Below the pieces are notes generated by a model. That model made no database searches. It was given only the letters and a program-made list of their open reading frames with translations, and had not been told where the DNA came from. From NCBI RefSeq assembly GCF_902459775.1, contig NZ_CABPSQ010000001.1, forward strand, positions 186,001-250,000: a stretch of DNA of 64,000 nucleotides. Direction: 5' to 3'. Below, one piece after another: positions 9,143 through 17,656 of this stretch (positions are counted from its first letter, which is position 1; each line of letters starts with the position of its first letter). Position numbers and translations under genes: made by a program. Source of the stretch: Pandoraea captiosa. GTDB lineage: Bacteria; Pseudomonadota; Gammaproteobacteria; Burkholderiales; Burkholderiaceae.

Positions 9143-9346
9143 ACCCGTTCCCGAGGGCGCGCGAGGGCAGCTACCCGCGTGGATACCCGAGCCGACATTC
9201 AGGCGGATGCCTTAGCCGACACCCTGAAGGGGCTTCATGCGGTCGGCGAGACTCTCTGTTATTGTGCGCACATGTCCGTGGGCGCGGGGATGCGCGAGTA
9301 CGAGCGACGCAGCGCTACGGATCCAATGCAATGGAGCTTGATTGAT

Positions 9347-9913
9347 ATGTCTCACGACACGTTCGACGAAAACGACTGGAAGCGATTCCTGAAACACATC
9401 GGCGAAGATCCGAACCGTCCCGGACTGCATGAAACGCCGGCGCGGGTGCAAAAAGCGTGGCGTCAATGGACGGCAGGTTACGACCAGGATCCGGCGGAGG
9501 TCCTGAAGGTCTTCGAAGACGGGGCAGAGCAATACAACGAACTGATCGTGGTCCGCGGTATTCCCGTGTATAGCCATTGCGAGCATCATCTCGCACCGTT
9601 CTTCGGCAAAGCGACCATCGGCTATCTGCCCAACGGCAAGATCGTCGGGCTGTCGAAGCTCACGCGTCTGGTCGATTGCTTCGCGCGTCGCTTGCAGGTG
9701 CAGGAGCGTCTCACGACACAAGTCGCCGAAGCGCTGATGACGCACCTGCAACCGAAAGCGGTCGGCGTGGTGGTGTCATGCCGTCACATGTGTATGGAGA
9801 GCCGGGGCATTCGCACGGCAGGCGAGGAGACGGTGACCTCTGCCATGCTCGGTGAACTGCAACCCAACCTGGCGTTGCGCACGGAGTTCCTCGCGCTTGC
9901 GCGGGACAAGTGA
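9347..9913 (+). CDS. folE: GTP cyclohydrolase I
   Basis: A 188-residue GTP cyclohydrolase I, which converts GTP to 7,8-dihydroneopterin triphosphate, the first step of folate (tetrahydropterin) synthesis. Zinc ligands are visible: Cys and His in YSHCEHHLAPFFGKATIGY and Cys in VVVSCRHMCMESRGI. The substrate-site motif GLSKLTRLVDCFARRLQVQE is present. The N-terminus is shorter than in E. coli FolE, a common type II/short form. Start: ATG 9347 has GGAG upstream and fits the family; an upstream in-frame extension to 9179 has no family similarity. It stands alone and is followed by an intrinsic terminator. Confidence 0.93.
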   Translation: MSHDTFDENDWKRFLKHIGEDPNRPGLHETPARVQKAWRQWTAGYDQDPAEVLKVFEDGAEQYNELIVVRGIPVYSHCEHHLAPFFGKATIGYLPNGKIVGLSKLTRLVDCFARRLQVQERLTTQVAEALMTHLQPKAVGVVVSCRHMCMESRGIRTAGEETVTSAMLGELQPNLALRTEFLALARDK

Positions 9914-9946
9914 TCGTGCGGTAAAAATCTCATCGCCGGAACAGCG

Positions 9947-9975
9947 AAACGCCAGCGGCAGGACGCTGGCGTTTT
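9947..9975 (+). terminator. intrinsic terminator after folE
   Basis: An 11-bp perfect stem (AAACGCCAGCG / CGCTGGCGTTT) with a 6-base loop ends in TTTT, about 35 bp after the folE stop. Because the stem is A/T-flanked on both sides, it could also serve the leftward bd-oxidase operon. Confidence 0.85.
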
Positions 9976-10016
9976 CGTTTCTCGTGTTCACGCCGCCAAG
10001 CGACCATCAGCGACCA

Positions 10017-10136
10017 TCAGCGGGACGAAACGCTCATGCCTTGTGCGTGTGCGACACCAACAGCGGCGACGAGTGTCATGCCAACGAGCGCTGCACTGCC
10101 CAGACGCTTCACGTCCGGAAAGGAAAGCCGATGCAT
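10017..10136 (-). CDS. possible 39-residue secreted or membrane peptide at end of cio operon
   Basis: A short frame, MHRLSFPDVKRLGSAALVGM then TLVAAVGVAHAQ, is preceded by AGGAGA six bases before its ATG. The peptide has a basic N-terminus, one hydrophobic segment and an AHA signal-peptidase-like end, then only a few residues. It begins 11 bp after the DUF2474 gene and would be the last gene of the bd-oxidase operon. It could be a real single-span accessory peptide (bd oxidases often have such subunits), or a leftover signal peptide of a deleted gene. Support comes only from the ribosome site and position. Confidence 0.35.
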   Translation of the reverse strand: MHRLSFPDVKRLGSAALVGMTLVAAVGVAHAQGMSVSSR

Positions 10137-10146
10137 CGCATGTCTC

Positions 10147-10329
10147 CTATTTGGCCGTTGCAATGATGAGTTTGAATGGTAGTGCAAGCAACGCCGTGCC
10201 CGCCACACCCGCGCACCACAGCGCGACGAACCATCCCCAGCGAATCAACATCTGTTGCCACGGCGCGCGCGCCGCACGTGCCTGTTGCCGGCGCACGCCG
10301 GGCCGGACCAGATCAGTGATAGTGCGCAT
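10147..10329 (-). CDS. DUF2474-family bd-oxidase-associated miniprotein
   Basis: A 60-residue protein with a basic N-terminus and a single membrane span, PWQQMLIRWGWFVALWCAGV followed by AGTALLALPFKLII. The WxxRxGWFvxxW pattern and the position directly after the second oxidase subunit are typical of the DUF2474 miniproteins that accompany cytochrome bd/CIO oxidases, analogous in place to CydX. It overlaps the end of cioB by 17 bp, which implies translational coupling. Its probable role is stabilisation or assembly of the oxidase in the inner membrane. Confidence 0.75.
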   Translation of the reverse strand: MRTITDLVRPGVRRQQARAARAPWQQMLIRWGWFVALWCAGVAGTALLALPFKLIIATAK

Positions 10330-11311
10330 CGTGTGTCACCTTGCCGCGAAAGACCCAGTACGCCAGCATCGTGTAGGCGAGGATCACAGGAATGATGAAG
10401 GCTGCGCCCCACATCGTGAATGACAGGCTCGAGTGCGGTGCGGCGGCATCCCATAACGTAACGCCCGGCAGAATCGCATACGGATAGGCGCTGATGAGCA
10501 GCCCGCTATAGCCGAGAAAGACGAGGCCGATCGCAAGCCAGAAGGGAGTGCCGTCATGCGCGCGCTGTAACCCCCGTCGCATGGCGAACGTTGCCCCCGC
10601 CACCACGAACGGCACCGGCAGACAGCGCCAGAACCACTGGTCGTCGAACCAGCGCTCGGCCACGAGCGGCAAGCGCAGCGGTGTCCACAGCGAGACGATG
10701 GCCATCGTGACCACCAGCGCGATCGTCAGCGGCCACGCCAGCACGCGCAGGCGACGTTGCAGGTCGCCTTCGGTTTTGCCGATGAGCCAGCAAGCGCCGA
10801 GCAACGCGTACGTGACGAGCAGACCGAGCCCGGTGAACAGATTGAACGCCGTGACCCACGCGAACGCATCGCCTGCGAATTGCCCGTTCTCGACCGGAAT
10901 GCCCGACAGATAGGCGCCGAGCGCCACGCCCTGAAAGAACGTCGCACCGGCCGACCCGCCGATGAAGGCGAGGTCCCACCACTGACGCGTGCGACGCGAT
11001 TTGCCGCGAATCTCGAACGCCACACCGCGAAAAATCAGACAGACGAGCATGAGCACGAGCGGCAGATACAGCGCTGAGAGCAGCACCGAGTAGACCATCG
11101 GAAAGGCCGCAAGCAGGCCCGCGCCGCCCAGCACGAGCCATGTCTCGTTGCCGTCCCAGACAGGCGCGACGGAGTTCATCATCGTGTCGCGCTCGTGCGC
11201 GGCGGGGAAGAAAGGAAAGAGAATGCCGATGCCGAGGTCGAAGCCATCGAGCACCACGTACAGAAACAGGCCGAGCGCAATGATGGCGGCCCAGGCTAAG
11301 GTCAGGTCCAT
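10313..11311 (-). CDS. cioB: cytochrome bd (cyanide-insensitive type) ubiquinol oxidase subunit II
   Basis: A 332-residue integral membrane protein with about eight to nine spans. It begins MDLTLAWAAIIALGLFLYVV and LDGFDLGIGIL, the signature start of CydB/CioB, followed by MNSVAPVWDGNETWLVLGG. Subunit II pairs with subunit I to form the quinol oxidase that reduces oxygen to water without pumping protons. It lies 32 bp after cioA and overlaps the DUF2474 gene. CydB and CioB cannot be told apart with certainty by eye; the short subunit I and the DUF2474 partner favour the CIO type, which tolerates cyanide and low oxygen. Confidence 0.92.
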   Translation of the reverse strand: MDLTLAWAAIIALGLFLYVVLDGFDLGIGILFPFFPAAHERDTMMNSVAPVWDGNETWLVLGGAGLLAAFPMVYSVLLSALYLPLVLMLVCLIFRGVAFEIRGKSRRTRQWWDLAFIGGSAGATFFQGVALGAYLSGIPVENGQFAGDAFAWVTAFNLFTGLGLLVTYALLGACWLIGKTEGDLQRRLRVLAWPLTIALVVTMAIVSLWTPLRLPLVAERWFDDQWFWRCLPVPFVVAGATFAMRRGLQRAHDGTPFWLAIGLVFLGYSGLLISAYPYAILPGVTLWDAAAPHSSLSFTMWGAAFIIPVILAYTMLAYWVFRGKVTHDAHYH

Positions 11312-11343
11312 GAGAACTCTCGAATTAATCGGTGTCGGGGAAA

Positions 11344-12801
11344 TCAGCTCGCGTGCGCGCGCTCGGTGTCTACGCGACCGGGCATGCCGGACATCGCGGG
11401 CACTGCCTGCGGTGTTAAGTGGTCCGTCGCATGGCCGGTCTCACGGCCGGTCTCACAAGCGGGCGAACCGTTCGACGGCCCGGAAAGTACTGGTCCGCTG
11501 CGCAGGATCTTGAGTAGGTAGTAGACACCGGTGCCGAACACGAGGAAGTAGGCGAGCACGAGCACCAGCAACGAGACCTGCACTTGTTGCGCACTCACGG
11601 GCGACACGGCGTTTGCCGTGCGCATCACGCCGTACACGACCCACGGTTGACGTCCCGCTTCGGTCGTCACCCACCCGGCGAGCAGCGCGATGAACCCGGT
11701 CGGCGAGAGGGCGAGCACGATCCGTGCGAAGTTGCGCGAGGAAAACAGTCTGCCGCGACGGCGCAGCCACAGCGCCGCGAGTGCTGCACCGATCATGGCG
11801 AGGCCGAGGCCGACCATGACGCGAAAGCTCCAGAACACCAGCGGAACGTTAGGGCGCTCGTCCTTCGGAAATTCCTTCAGGCCCCGCACTTCACCGTCCC
11901 AGCTATGTGTGAGGATCAGGCTGCCCAGATGCGGCACTTCGAGTGCGTAGCGCGTCGTCTCGGCCTCCATGTCGGGCCAGCCAAACAGGTTGAGCGGTGT
12001 GCCGCCGGTCTTCGTCTCCCACAACCCCTCCATGGCGGCGAGTTTCGCGGGCTGATGCTCGCGCGTGTTCAGACCGTGCAGGTCGCCCACGAACGCTTGC
12101 AGGGGCGCAAAGATGAGCAGCAGCCACAGCGCCATCGAGAACATCGTCCTGACGGCCGGGTCGCGGCGTCCGCGCAGCAGGTGCCATGCCCCGGTACCGG
12201 CGACGACGAGCGCCGCAACCACGAACGCCGCGATGCTCATATGGGCGAGGCGATAGGGGAACGAGGGGTTGAAGATGACATCCCACCAGGACAGCACGAC
12301 GACACGCCCGTCGACGATCTCGTAGCCCTGCGGCGTTTGCATCCAACTATTCGACGCGAGAATCCAGAACGTGGAAATGAGCGTGCCGATCGCCACACAC
12401 AAGGTCGCCGCGAAGTGCGCGCGCGGGCTCACGCGGTTCCAGCCGAAGAGCATGATGCCCAGGAAGCCGGCTTCGAGGAAGAAGGCGGTCATCACCTCGT
12501 AGGTGAGCAGGGGGCCGGTGACCGCACCGGCGAAACTGGAGAAGCCCGACCAGTTCGTGCCGAACTGATAGGCCATCACCACGCCCGAGACCACGCCCAT
12601 GCCGAAGCAGACCGCGAACGCCTTCGACCAGAAGCGACACAGGTCCAGGTAGTGCTGCTGGCGCGTCTTGAGCCAGAGGCCTTCGAGCACGGCAATGAAG
12701 CTCGCCAGACCGATGGACACGGCGGGGAAAACGATGTGAAACGAGACCGTGAACGCAAATTGCAGGCGCGCCAGGTCGAGAGCTTCCGGAACGGCAGTCA
12801 T
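11344..12801 (-). CDS. cioA: cytochrome bd (cyanide-insensitive type) ubiquinol oxidase subunit I
   Basis: A 485-residue haem-bearing subunit with multiple spans. LARLQFAFTVSFHIVFPAVS carries the N-terminal conserved His (high-spin haem ligand region). The GRQPWVVYGVMRTANAVSP motif follows the quinol-binding loop. That loop is short compared with E. coli CydA, consistent with the CIO subfamily. Start: ATG 12801 (MTAVPEALDLARL) fits the family; the in-frame extension to 12861 does not. It is the first gene of cioA-cioB-DUF2474. The 250 bp upstream is moderately AT-rich and should hold the promoter, but I found no convincing Anr/Fnr palindrome. Confidence 0.92.
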   Translation of the reverse strand: MTAVPEALDLARLQFAFTVSFHIVFPAVSIGLASFIAVLEGLWLKTRQQHYLDLCRFWSKAFAVCFGMGVVSGVVMAYQFGTNWSGFSSFAGAVTGPLLTYEVMTAFFLEAGFLGIMLFGWNRVSPRAHFAATLCVAIGTLISTFWILASNSWMQTPQGYEIVDGRVVVLSWWDVIFNPSFPYRLAHMSIAAFVVAALVVAGTGAWHLLRGRRDPAVRTMFSMALWLLLIFAPLQAFVGDLHGLNTREHQPAKLAAMEGLWETKTGGTPLNLFGWPDMEAETTRYALEVPHLGSLILTHSWDGEVRGLKEFPKDERPNVPLVFWSFRVMVGLGLAMIGAALAALWLRRRGRLFSSRNFARIVLALSPTGFIALLAGWVTTEAGRQPWVVYGVMRTANAVSPVSAQQVQVSLLVLVLAYFLVFGTGVYYLLKILRSGPVLSGPSNGSPACETGRETGHATDHLTPQAVPAMSGMPGRVDTERAHAS

Positions 12802-13055
12802 GATGCACTCTATGTATGCAATTAAACCCTGTCTTGTAGGGTGATAATCCATGGATTCCACCCTTCGTTTGCATGCATATTAGGTAATGCTGCGTCGCAG
12901 CACGCGTGACAAGTCGTCACATGTGGCGCATTGACGCGGCACGACCGCTCACGCCGGATCGTGCTAAATGTATGTTTTTAAAGCAGATGATGTCGGCAGG
13001 CCGTGCGACGTCATGTCACACGTGATGCTGCACAGGCGGGCAGGCGGGCCGTCGG

Positions 13056-13727
13056 CTAGCTGAGGAGTCCGGCGCCGATGTTGATCGACAGACCGAGCAC
13101 CGCCAGATTGAAGAAGAACGAGAGGATGGCCTGTGCGAGCGTGGCGCGCCGCATGCGGCGAGACTTCAGTGCAATGTCGGCGGTTTGCGATGCGACGGCG
13201 ATGGTGAAGGAGAAGTACAGGAAGTCCCAGTAGTCGGGATCGCAATCGCGGTCCGGCCATGCCAGTGCGTAGGGCGATTCGGTATCGGTGAAGTAAAGCC
13301 GGGCGTAGTGCAGTGTGTAGATCGTCGGCACGAGAAACCACCCGGCGATGAGCGTGGCGGCAGCGAACAGCACGTGCTCCGACGCGTGGGTCGATCCCCC
13401 GGATTTGGCACTCGCGAGCACGTGAATGATGGCCGCGACGCTGGCAATGGCCGACAGGCTGACCAGCGTCAGCACGAGAACTGCACTCTGGTCCTCCTGT
13501 TCCGCAAATTGCTCGATGCTGCGTTTGGGGGCGGTGACCATCATCAGCCAGATCATGGCGAGATAGGACCAGGCGCCCGCGTTCCAGCCGATCAGTATCC
13601 GGGTGATCGTGGTGAACTCGCCCTTGATGAACACCTGCACGAACATGCCCGCGAGCACGCCGATCACGATGGCGATGAGAAGCCGTGGGTGGAAGCGAAC
13701 GAGATGCGGGAAAAGCTTGGCGTTCAT
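13056..13727 (-). CDS. DUF1345 family membrane protein
   Basis: A 223-residue inner-membrane protein with about five spans. The segments RFHPRLLIAIVIGVLAGMFV, GAWSYLAMIWLMMVTAP, AAATLIAGWFLVPTIYTLHYARLYF, the acidic PDYWDFLYFSFTIAVASQTAD and SQTADIALKSRRMRRATLAQ are characteristic of DUF1345. No function is established for this family. It is a single gene between cioA and the CPBP protease gene, on the same strand as both but with spacers of more than 100 bp, so it is probably its own unit. Confidence 0.8.
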   Translation of the reverse strand: MNAKLFPHLVRFHPRLLIAIVIGVLAGMFVQVFIKGEFTTITRILIGWNAGAWSYLAMIWLMMVTAPKRSIEQFAEQEDQSAVLVLTLVSLSAIASVAAIIHVLASAKSGGSTHASEHVLFAAATLIAGWFLVPTIYTLHYARLYFTDTESPYALAWPDRDCDPDYWDFLYFSFTIAVASQTADIALKSRRMRRATLAQAILSFFFNLAVLGLSINIGAGLLS

Positions 13728-13849
13728 GGGTGAGTTCCGGACGATGCAGGCCAGCGGGTGCGTCGATTATCGCTCACACCGCCGCGCAGCGGCGTCGCAC
13801 GGCGCCACGTGTCCGGCCCCCCTGTGCGATCGCGATCGCGCGGGGAAGC

Positions 13850-15673
13850 CTATCGCGAGAGCACCATCGCGACGAAGATCGCGTTGTTGATCGCGTGGAT
13901 CGCGATGGGCACCGCGAGTCCGTGCGTCTTCTTCGCCAGCCAGCCTGTGGTCAGACCGAACACCACGAAGAAAAGGAAGTGCTTTGCGTCGAAGTGCACC
14001 GACGCAAAGATCAAGGCCTGCCAGACGTTGGCGGCGGCGAAACTCATGTGGCGCGTCAGTCCGCCGAGAAGGCACCCACGGAACACGAATTCTTCGACGA
14101 TCGGCACCGCCACCGCGATGAGCAGTAATGCGAGGCCGGGGCCTCCCAGTTGCGCGGCGCCATGCACGATGACTTCGTTCCACAGCGGACTGTCGGCGGG
14201 CACGCCGGGCACTGCGTGACGGGCCATCACCCACGCGCTGATCGCTGCCACGGCGAGCAAAATGGCGGGCCAGACGAACCACCGGGCTTTCCAGTTCCCG
14301 TAACCGGGCCACTGACGCCATCCGAACTTCCACACGGTGTGTGCGAGCAGGACCGAGACGACACCCAGCGTGACGACGTGCGCTATCGCAAGTTTCGGCT
14401 GCAATATCTGCAATTCGGCGCTCACACCGGTGCGCATGAGGGCAAGCTGGCCGATCAGCAACGCAGGAATGATCCAGGTCGCCAGGCAGAATGCGGCCAG
14501 TCCGTACCATGCATGACGCAAGCCGATGCCCTCGAAAACGGCGATCGTCGGACGACCCTTGCGCGCCCGCACCGTGCCGACATAGTGCGCGGGAAACATC
14601 AGCAGGCCGGGCAGCAATACGATGGACAAACCCGCCATAAGCAACGTGAGCATCAGCGAGGCGAAGGCCGGTCGCATGGCGGCTGCCGGATCGATGCTCA
14701 GCAGCACGGCATACGACTGGGCAAGTGGCCAGCGGTTGTTCGTGTCATGTTCGAGCGACGCGCGGATGGCGGCCGAGGCGGCTTCGCCATTCCCGGCGGC
14801 AAGCGCGACCGAGACTCGCAGCGCACGGTTCTGGGCGCTCTCCGGGGCATCGGGCTTGACGTACGCGAGGGCGCGCTGTGCGCCGGGTGCGTCTCCCGCT
14901 TGCAGGAAGGCGCGGGCGCTCGTGTACGGATCGATCTTCAGCCCCGCCTGTTGCATGCGCAACACCAGATCGCGTGCCACGGTGCCGGGTAAAACGTCGT
15001 GCGCCGTATTGATTCGGGCGTTCGCTTGCCAAGGCGTCTTCGGCACCGGCGCATCCATCAACAGGCGTCGCGCTTTCGTTTTTTCCCCGGTCAATGCGAG
15101 ATGGCGAACGGCGAGCAGCAGCACGGGCGTGTCGGGTAACAGCTCGGCGGCCTGCACGGCCTGGATTCCGGCATTCCGCCTGTCCTGCGTGGCTTCGTAG
15201 GCATTGGCGAGGGCGGCGTGCAGAAGGGCACGATCAGCCGCAGGCCAGGCGTTCGCCTTCGGGAACAGCGCCAGTCCCTGCTCGATGGCGGCCTTGCCAT
15301 AGGTGCTCTGAAGTGCGTACAGCGCCACTTCCGGTATGTCGCCGAAATGGTCCTTGAGTGCTTTTTGACAGGCGTTCAGGTCCGATTGCGCCTGCTCGGC
15401 CCAGCGCAGATCGTCCGACCACGAGTAGTTCTGCATGAATCGGCAGCGGGCGAGGGCCAGCGCCGAGTCGTTCGGGCGGGCGCGTACCGCTGCGTTGAAC
15501 GTGCCCACGATCTCGCGATATTTGGCAAGCGACGCGGCGTCGACCTGTGCGGTCATGGCCTCCTGACTGAGCAGTGGGTCGGCTGGGGAGCCTGTGGTCG
15601 GTGCCGCGAAGGCATGGGCGAGGCACACGAGGCCGACGGCGGCCAGCGCGAGACGAAAAAGAATGCGATGCAC
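13850..15673 (-). CDS. CPBP-family (CAAX-like) membrane protease with large N-terminal repeat domain
   Basis: A 607-residue protein. Residues 1-23 form a signal peptide ending AHAFA. Residues about 25-320 are helical and TPR-like (SALALARCRFMQNYSW, ALANAYEATQDRRNAG) and should lie outside the cytoplasm. The remainder is a multi-span CPBP (Rce1/ABI-like) protease domain with the paired glutamates VEEFVFRG near residue 524, a conserved His in FASVHFDAKHF and a last His/Asn in IHAINNAIF. These residues match the family's catalytic or metal site. CPBP proteases process prenylated or bacteriocin-related proteins or act as immunity factors; here the substrate is unknown. No peptide gene is next to it. 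The long N-terminal domain is unusual for this family. Confidence 0.83.
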   Translation of the reverse strand: MHRILFRLALAAVGLVCLAHAFAAPTTGSPADPLLSQEAMTAQVDAASLAKYREIVGTFNAAVRARPNDSALALARCRFMQNYSWSDDLRWAEQAQSDLNACQKALKDHFGDIPEVALYALQSTYGKAAIEQGLALFPKANAWPAADRALLHAALANAYEATQDRRNAGIQAVQAAELLPDTPVLLLAVRHLALTGEKTKARRLLMDAPVPKTPWQANARINTAHDVLPGTVARDLVLRMQQAGLKIDPYTSARAFLQAGDAPGAQRALAYVKPDAPESAQNRALRVSVALAAGNGEAASAAIRASLEHDTNNRWPLAQSYAVLLSIDPAAAMRPAFASLMLTLLMAGLSIVLLPGLLMFPAHYVGTVRARKGRPTIAVFEGIGLRHAWYGLAAFCLATWIIPALLIGQLALMRTGVSAELQILQPKLAIAHVVTLGVVSVLLAHTVWKFGWRQWPGYGNWKARWFVWPAILLAVAAISAWVMARHAVPGVPADSPLWNEVIVHGAAQLGGPGLALLLIAVAVPIVEEFVFRGCLLGGLTRHMSFAAANVWQALIFASVHFDAKHFLFFVVFGLTTGWLAKKTHGLAVPIAIHAINNAIFVAMVLSR

Positions 15674-16075
15674 GCGAGATTTCCCGGAATGTTGTTGTCG
15701 CCGACGGCCGCAGCGAGGCTCGGCAGTCCGCCAGTTTGGCTTAACGACCGGAGCGTGCCCGAACTGTAGCGTGCACGGCTATCGAGAAACGTTGTGCTGC
15801 GTCGAGGAAGTCCTCGGGCGCTGCGGCGGTCAGGGCGACAGGGCCGCAACAGTATCGCGACAGCAGGGGAGCGGCATTGGCACCGCGTCCGACGCACGCT
15901 AATGGTGCGCCGCCGCATCGCGATGCGGCATTGTGCCCGTTGCGATGTCATGAAGCGGCACGCCGTGAGGCGGCGGCGTTGCGGATCGAACCGTCGCCGA
16001 CAAGGTATCGCACTGCCCCCAGAGCCATGCTGCGTGGGGCCTGCGCCCCGTTCGCCTTCCGACGCGCTACCGACT
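15674..16075. other. intergenic region between divergent genes
   Basis: About 400 bp upstream of the CPBP protease gene (leftward) and the sigma-54 promoter (rightward). It should contain the protease promoter and enhancer sites for an activator of the nitrate transporter gene. I could not identify a palindromic NtrC site with confidence. Confidence 0.35.
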
Positions 16076-16091
16076 TGGCACGCCACTTGCT
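16076..16091 (+). promoter_or_regulatory. consensus sigma-54 promoter
   Basis: TGGCACGCCACTTGCT matches the -24/-12 consensus TGGCACG-N4-TTGCW exactly, with GG and GC spaced 12 bp. Transcription would start near 16102, giving a leader of about 165 bases before the transporter start. Sigma-54 promoters of nitrate genes are normally activated by NtrC under nitrogen limitation. Confidence 0.85.
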
Positions 16092-16101
16092 AACTCTGGC
16101 A

Positions 16102-16186
16102 TAAGGCCAATGGCGGCCGAGTGAAGACAAGCGAATTTTCTGCACCGCATGCAGTACCTCGCCTGAGCGGGGGATTTCGGGGCAAC
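16102..16186 (+). promoter_or_regulatory. structured mRNA leader, candidate antitermination element
   Basis: Between the predicted transcription start and the terminator are two short stem-loops: CTGCA-ccgca-TGCAG (16140-16154) and CCTCGC-ctga-GCGGGG (16157-16172). A pair of small hairpins just before a leader terminator is how the nitrate-responsive ANTAR proteins (NasR, NasT) control assimilatory nitrate operons. The loops do not match the A1/G4 hexaloop rule cleanly, so the ANTAR assignment is an inference from layout. Confidence 0.5.
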
Positions 16187-16244
16187 GGCGTCCCGAAGCC
16201 ACGGGTCTGATATCGGACCCACGGCTTCGGGACGCCTTTTTTTT
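16187..16244 (+). terminator. strong leader terminator (attenuator) before the transporter
   Basis: A 21-bp stem with two mismatches (16187-16207 with 16216-16236), an 8-base loop and eight Ts. It ends only 23 bp before the transporter ATG and has its T-run in the direction of that gene. No gene ends nearby on this strand, so it must act on the leader transcript or end a small RNA that starts at the sigma-54 promoter. Confidence 0.9.
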
Positions 16245-16267
16245 GGCATACGAACACGAGGGTATCC

Positions 16268-17656
16268 ATGAGCACGCTCACGCAATCGTTGAAAAGTGGC
16301 AACTGGCGCGCGCTGGTTGCGTGTTTTCTCTACTTCGACACCGGCTTTACCGTCTGGGTCATGCTGGGACCGCTGGCACCGTTCATCGGCAAGGACATTG
16401 CGATGACGCCCGCGCAGACCGGCTTTCTCGTGGCGGTGCCGGTGCTGGGCGCGGCCATTCTTCGCGTCACGCTGGGGAATCTGTATCAGGCCTGCGATGG
16501 CCGAAAGATTGCCTTGATGGGGCTCACGCTCTCGGCAATTCCCTCGGTCGTGTTGCTGCTGATGCCGGGCACACCGTCGTACACGCTGCTGCTCGTGCTC
16601 GGCGTGTTCCTGGGCGTCGGCGGTGCAAGCTTTGCGGTCGCGTTGCCGATGGCTGGCAGCAACTATCCACCGAAGGTCCAGGGTCTGGTGCTGGGGCTGG
16701 CAGCGGCGGGCAACGTGGGCGCGGTGCTCGACGGCTTCATGTTCCCTGGACTGGCCGAGCACTATGGCTGGGCGCATGCCGCCGGCGCCGCGCTGCCGTT
16801 GCTTGCAATCACGGCGCTGGCGCTCGTGTTCTGGGCGAAGGATCAGGGCGTGAAGTCGGGCAGTGCGCCGCGCGCATTCTCGAGCTTCTTCATCACGGTG
16901 TTCGGGCTGATTGCCCTCGTGCTGTGTGTGCACGCCGGTGCGTTCGGCGAGGGCAAGGCAGGCATTCTGCTGCTTCCCGTGCTGGGGGCATTGCTCGCGA
17001 TTGCCGTGCTGCCGCGCCATTATCGCGGCGTGCTGGGCGAGCGTGACACCTGGGTCATCATGCTCGTCTACAGCATTACGTTCGGGGGCTTCGTGGGGAT
17101 GTCCTCGTACGTGACCACGCTGCTGATCTCGCTGTACGGCATGCCACGTCTCGAAGCCGGCCTGTTCATGTCGTTGCTCGCCTTCCTTGGTGCACTGGTG
17201 CGGCCTATCGGCGGTCTCGTGGCCGATCGCATCTCCGGCGTGCGCGCGCTCGTGCTGCTGCTCGCCGCCATCTCCGCGATCGACTTCGTGTTCGCCGCAT
17301 GGATGCCCCCGCAAGGCGCCGGCATCGCGCTGCTCGTGCTCGTCTACATGTGCTTTGGTCTGGGCAACGGGGCGACCTTCCAACTGGTGCCGCAACGCTG
17401 GCAAGGCAAGACGGGCCTGATGTCGGGCATCATCGGCGCGGCCGGCGGGATCGGTGGCTTCTACTTGCCGGTGATCATGGGCATGGCCAAGGAGTCGACG
17501 GGCAGCTATCAGATGGGCTTCGCCACGTTCGGCGCGCTGGCGGCGCTCGCCTTCGTGCTGGTCGTCGCGCTTCGCACGCGCTGGATGTCGTGGGCGCTGC
17601 CCCGCGAAGTGACCGGCGGCGCGGTGCTCGCCGGCGGTGTGGCGCACGTGGAGTGA
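16268..17656 (+). CDS. MFS transporter of the nitrate/nitrite porter type
   Basis: A 462-residue major facilitator with 12 predicted spans. RALVACFLYFDTGFTVWVML near the N-terminus, LGVGGASFAVALPMAGSNYP, GNVGAVLDGFMFPGLAEHYG and the C-terminal glycine-rich SGIIGAAGGIGGFYLPVIMG are the nitrate signature regions of the NarK/NasA (NNP) family. It would move nitrate or nitrite across the inner membrane. The sigma-54 promoter and attenuator-type leader directly upstream fit assimilatory nitrate uptake under nitrogen limitation. No nitrate or nitrite reductase gene follows, which is unusual; the next gene is a LysR regulator. Start: ATG 16268, whose upstream ribosome site is only moderate (GAGGG at 16258-16262). 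Confidence 0.85.
   Translation: MSTLTQSLKSGNWRALVACFLYFDTGFTVWVMLGPLAPFIGKDIAMTPAQTGFLVAVPVLGAAILRVTLGNLYQACDGRKIALMGLTLSAIPSVVLLLMPGTPSYTLLLVLGVFLGVGGASFAVALPMAGSNYPPKVQGLVLGLAAAGNVGAVLDGFMFPGLAEHYGWAHAAGAALPLLAITALALVFWAKDQGVKSGSAPRAFSSFFITVFGLIALVLCVHAGAFGEGKAGILLLPVLGALLAIAVLPRHYRGVLGERDTWVIMLVYSITFGGFVGMSSYVTTLLISLYGMPRLEAGLFMSLLAFLGALVRPIGGLVADRISGVRALVLLLAAISAIDFVFAAWMPPQGAGIALLVLVYMCFGLGNGATFQLVPQRWQGKTGLMSGIIGAAGGIGGFYLPVIMGMAKESTGSYQMGFATFGALAALAFVLVVALRTRWMSWALPREVTGGAVLAGGVAHVE

Noticed and set aside
9179-9346. 56-residue extension of FolE from an upstream GTG
   Set aside because: Not found in the family; ATG 9347 has its own ribosome site.
11584-12825. Rightward open frame of 413 codons opposite cioA
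   Set aside because: Shadow of the bd-oxidase subunit gene; composition (His/Arg/Glu-rich without domains) is typical of antisense frames in GC-rich DNA.
15674-16100. Possible bacteriocin or substrate peptide gene beside the CPBP protease
   Set aside because: No short frame with a double-glycine leader or CAAX-like end was seen on either strand.
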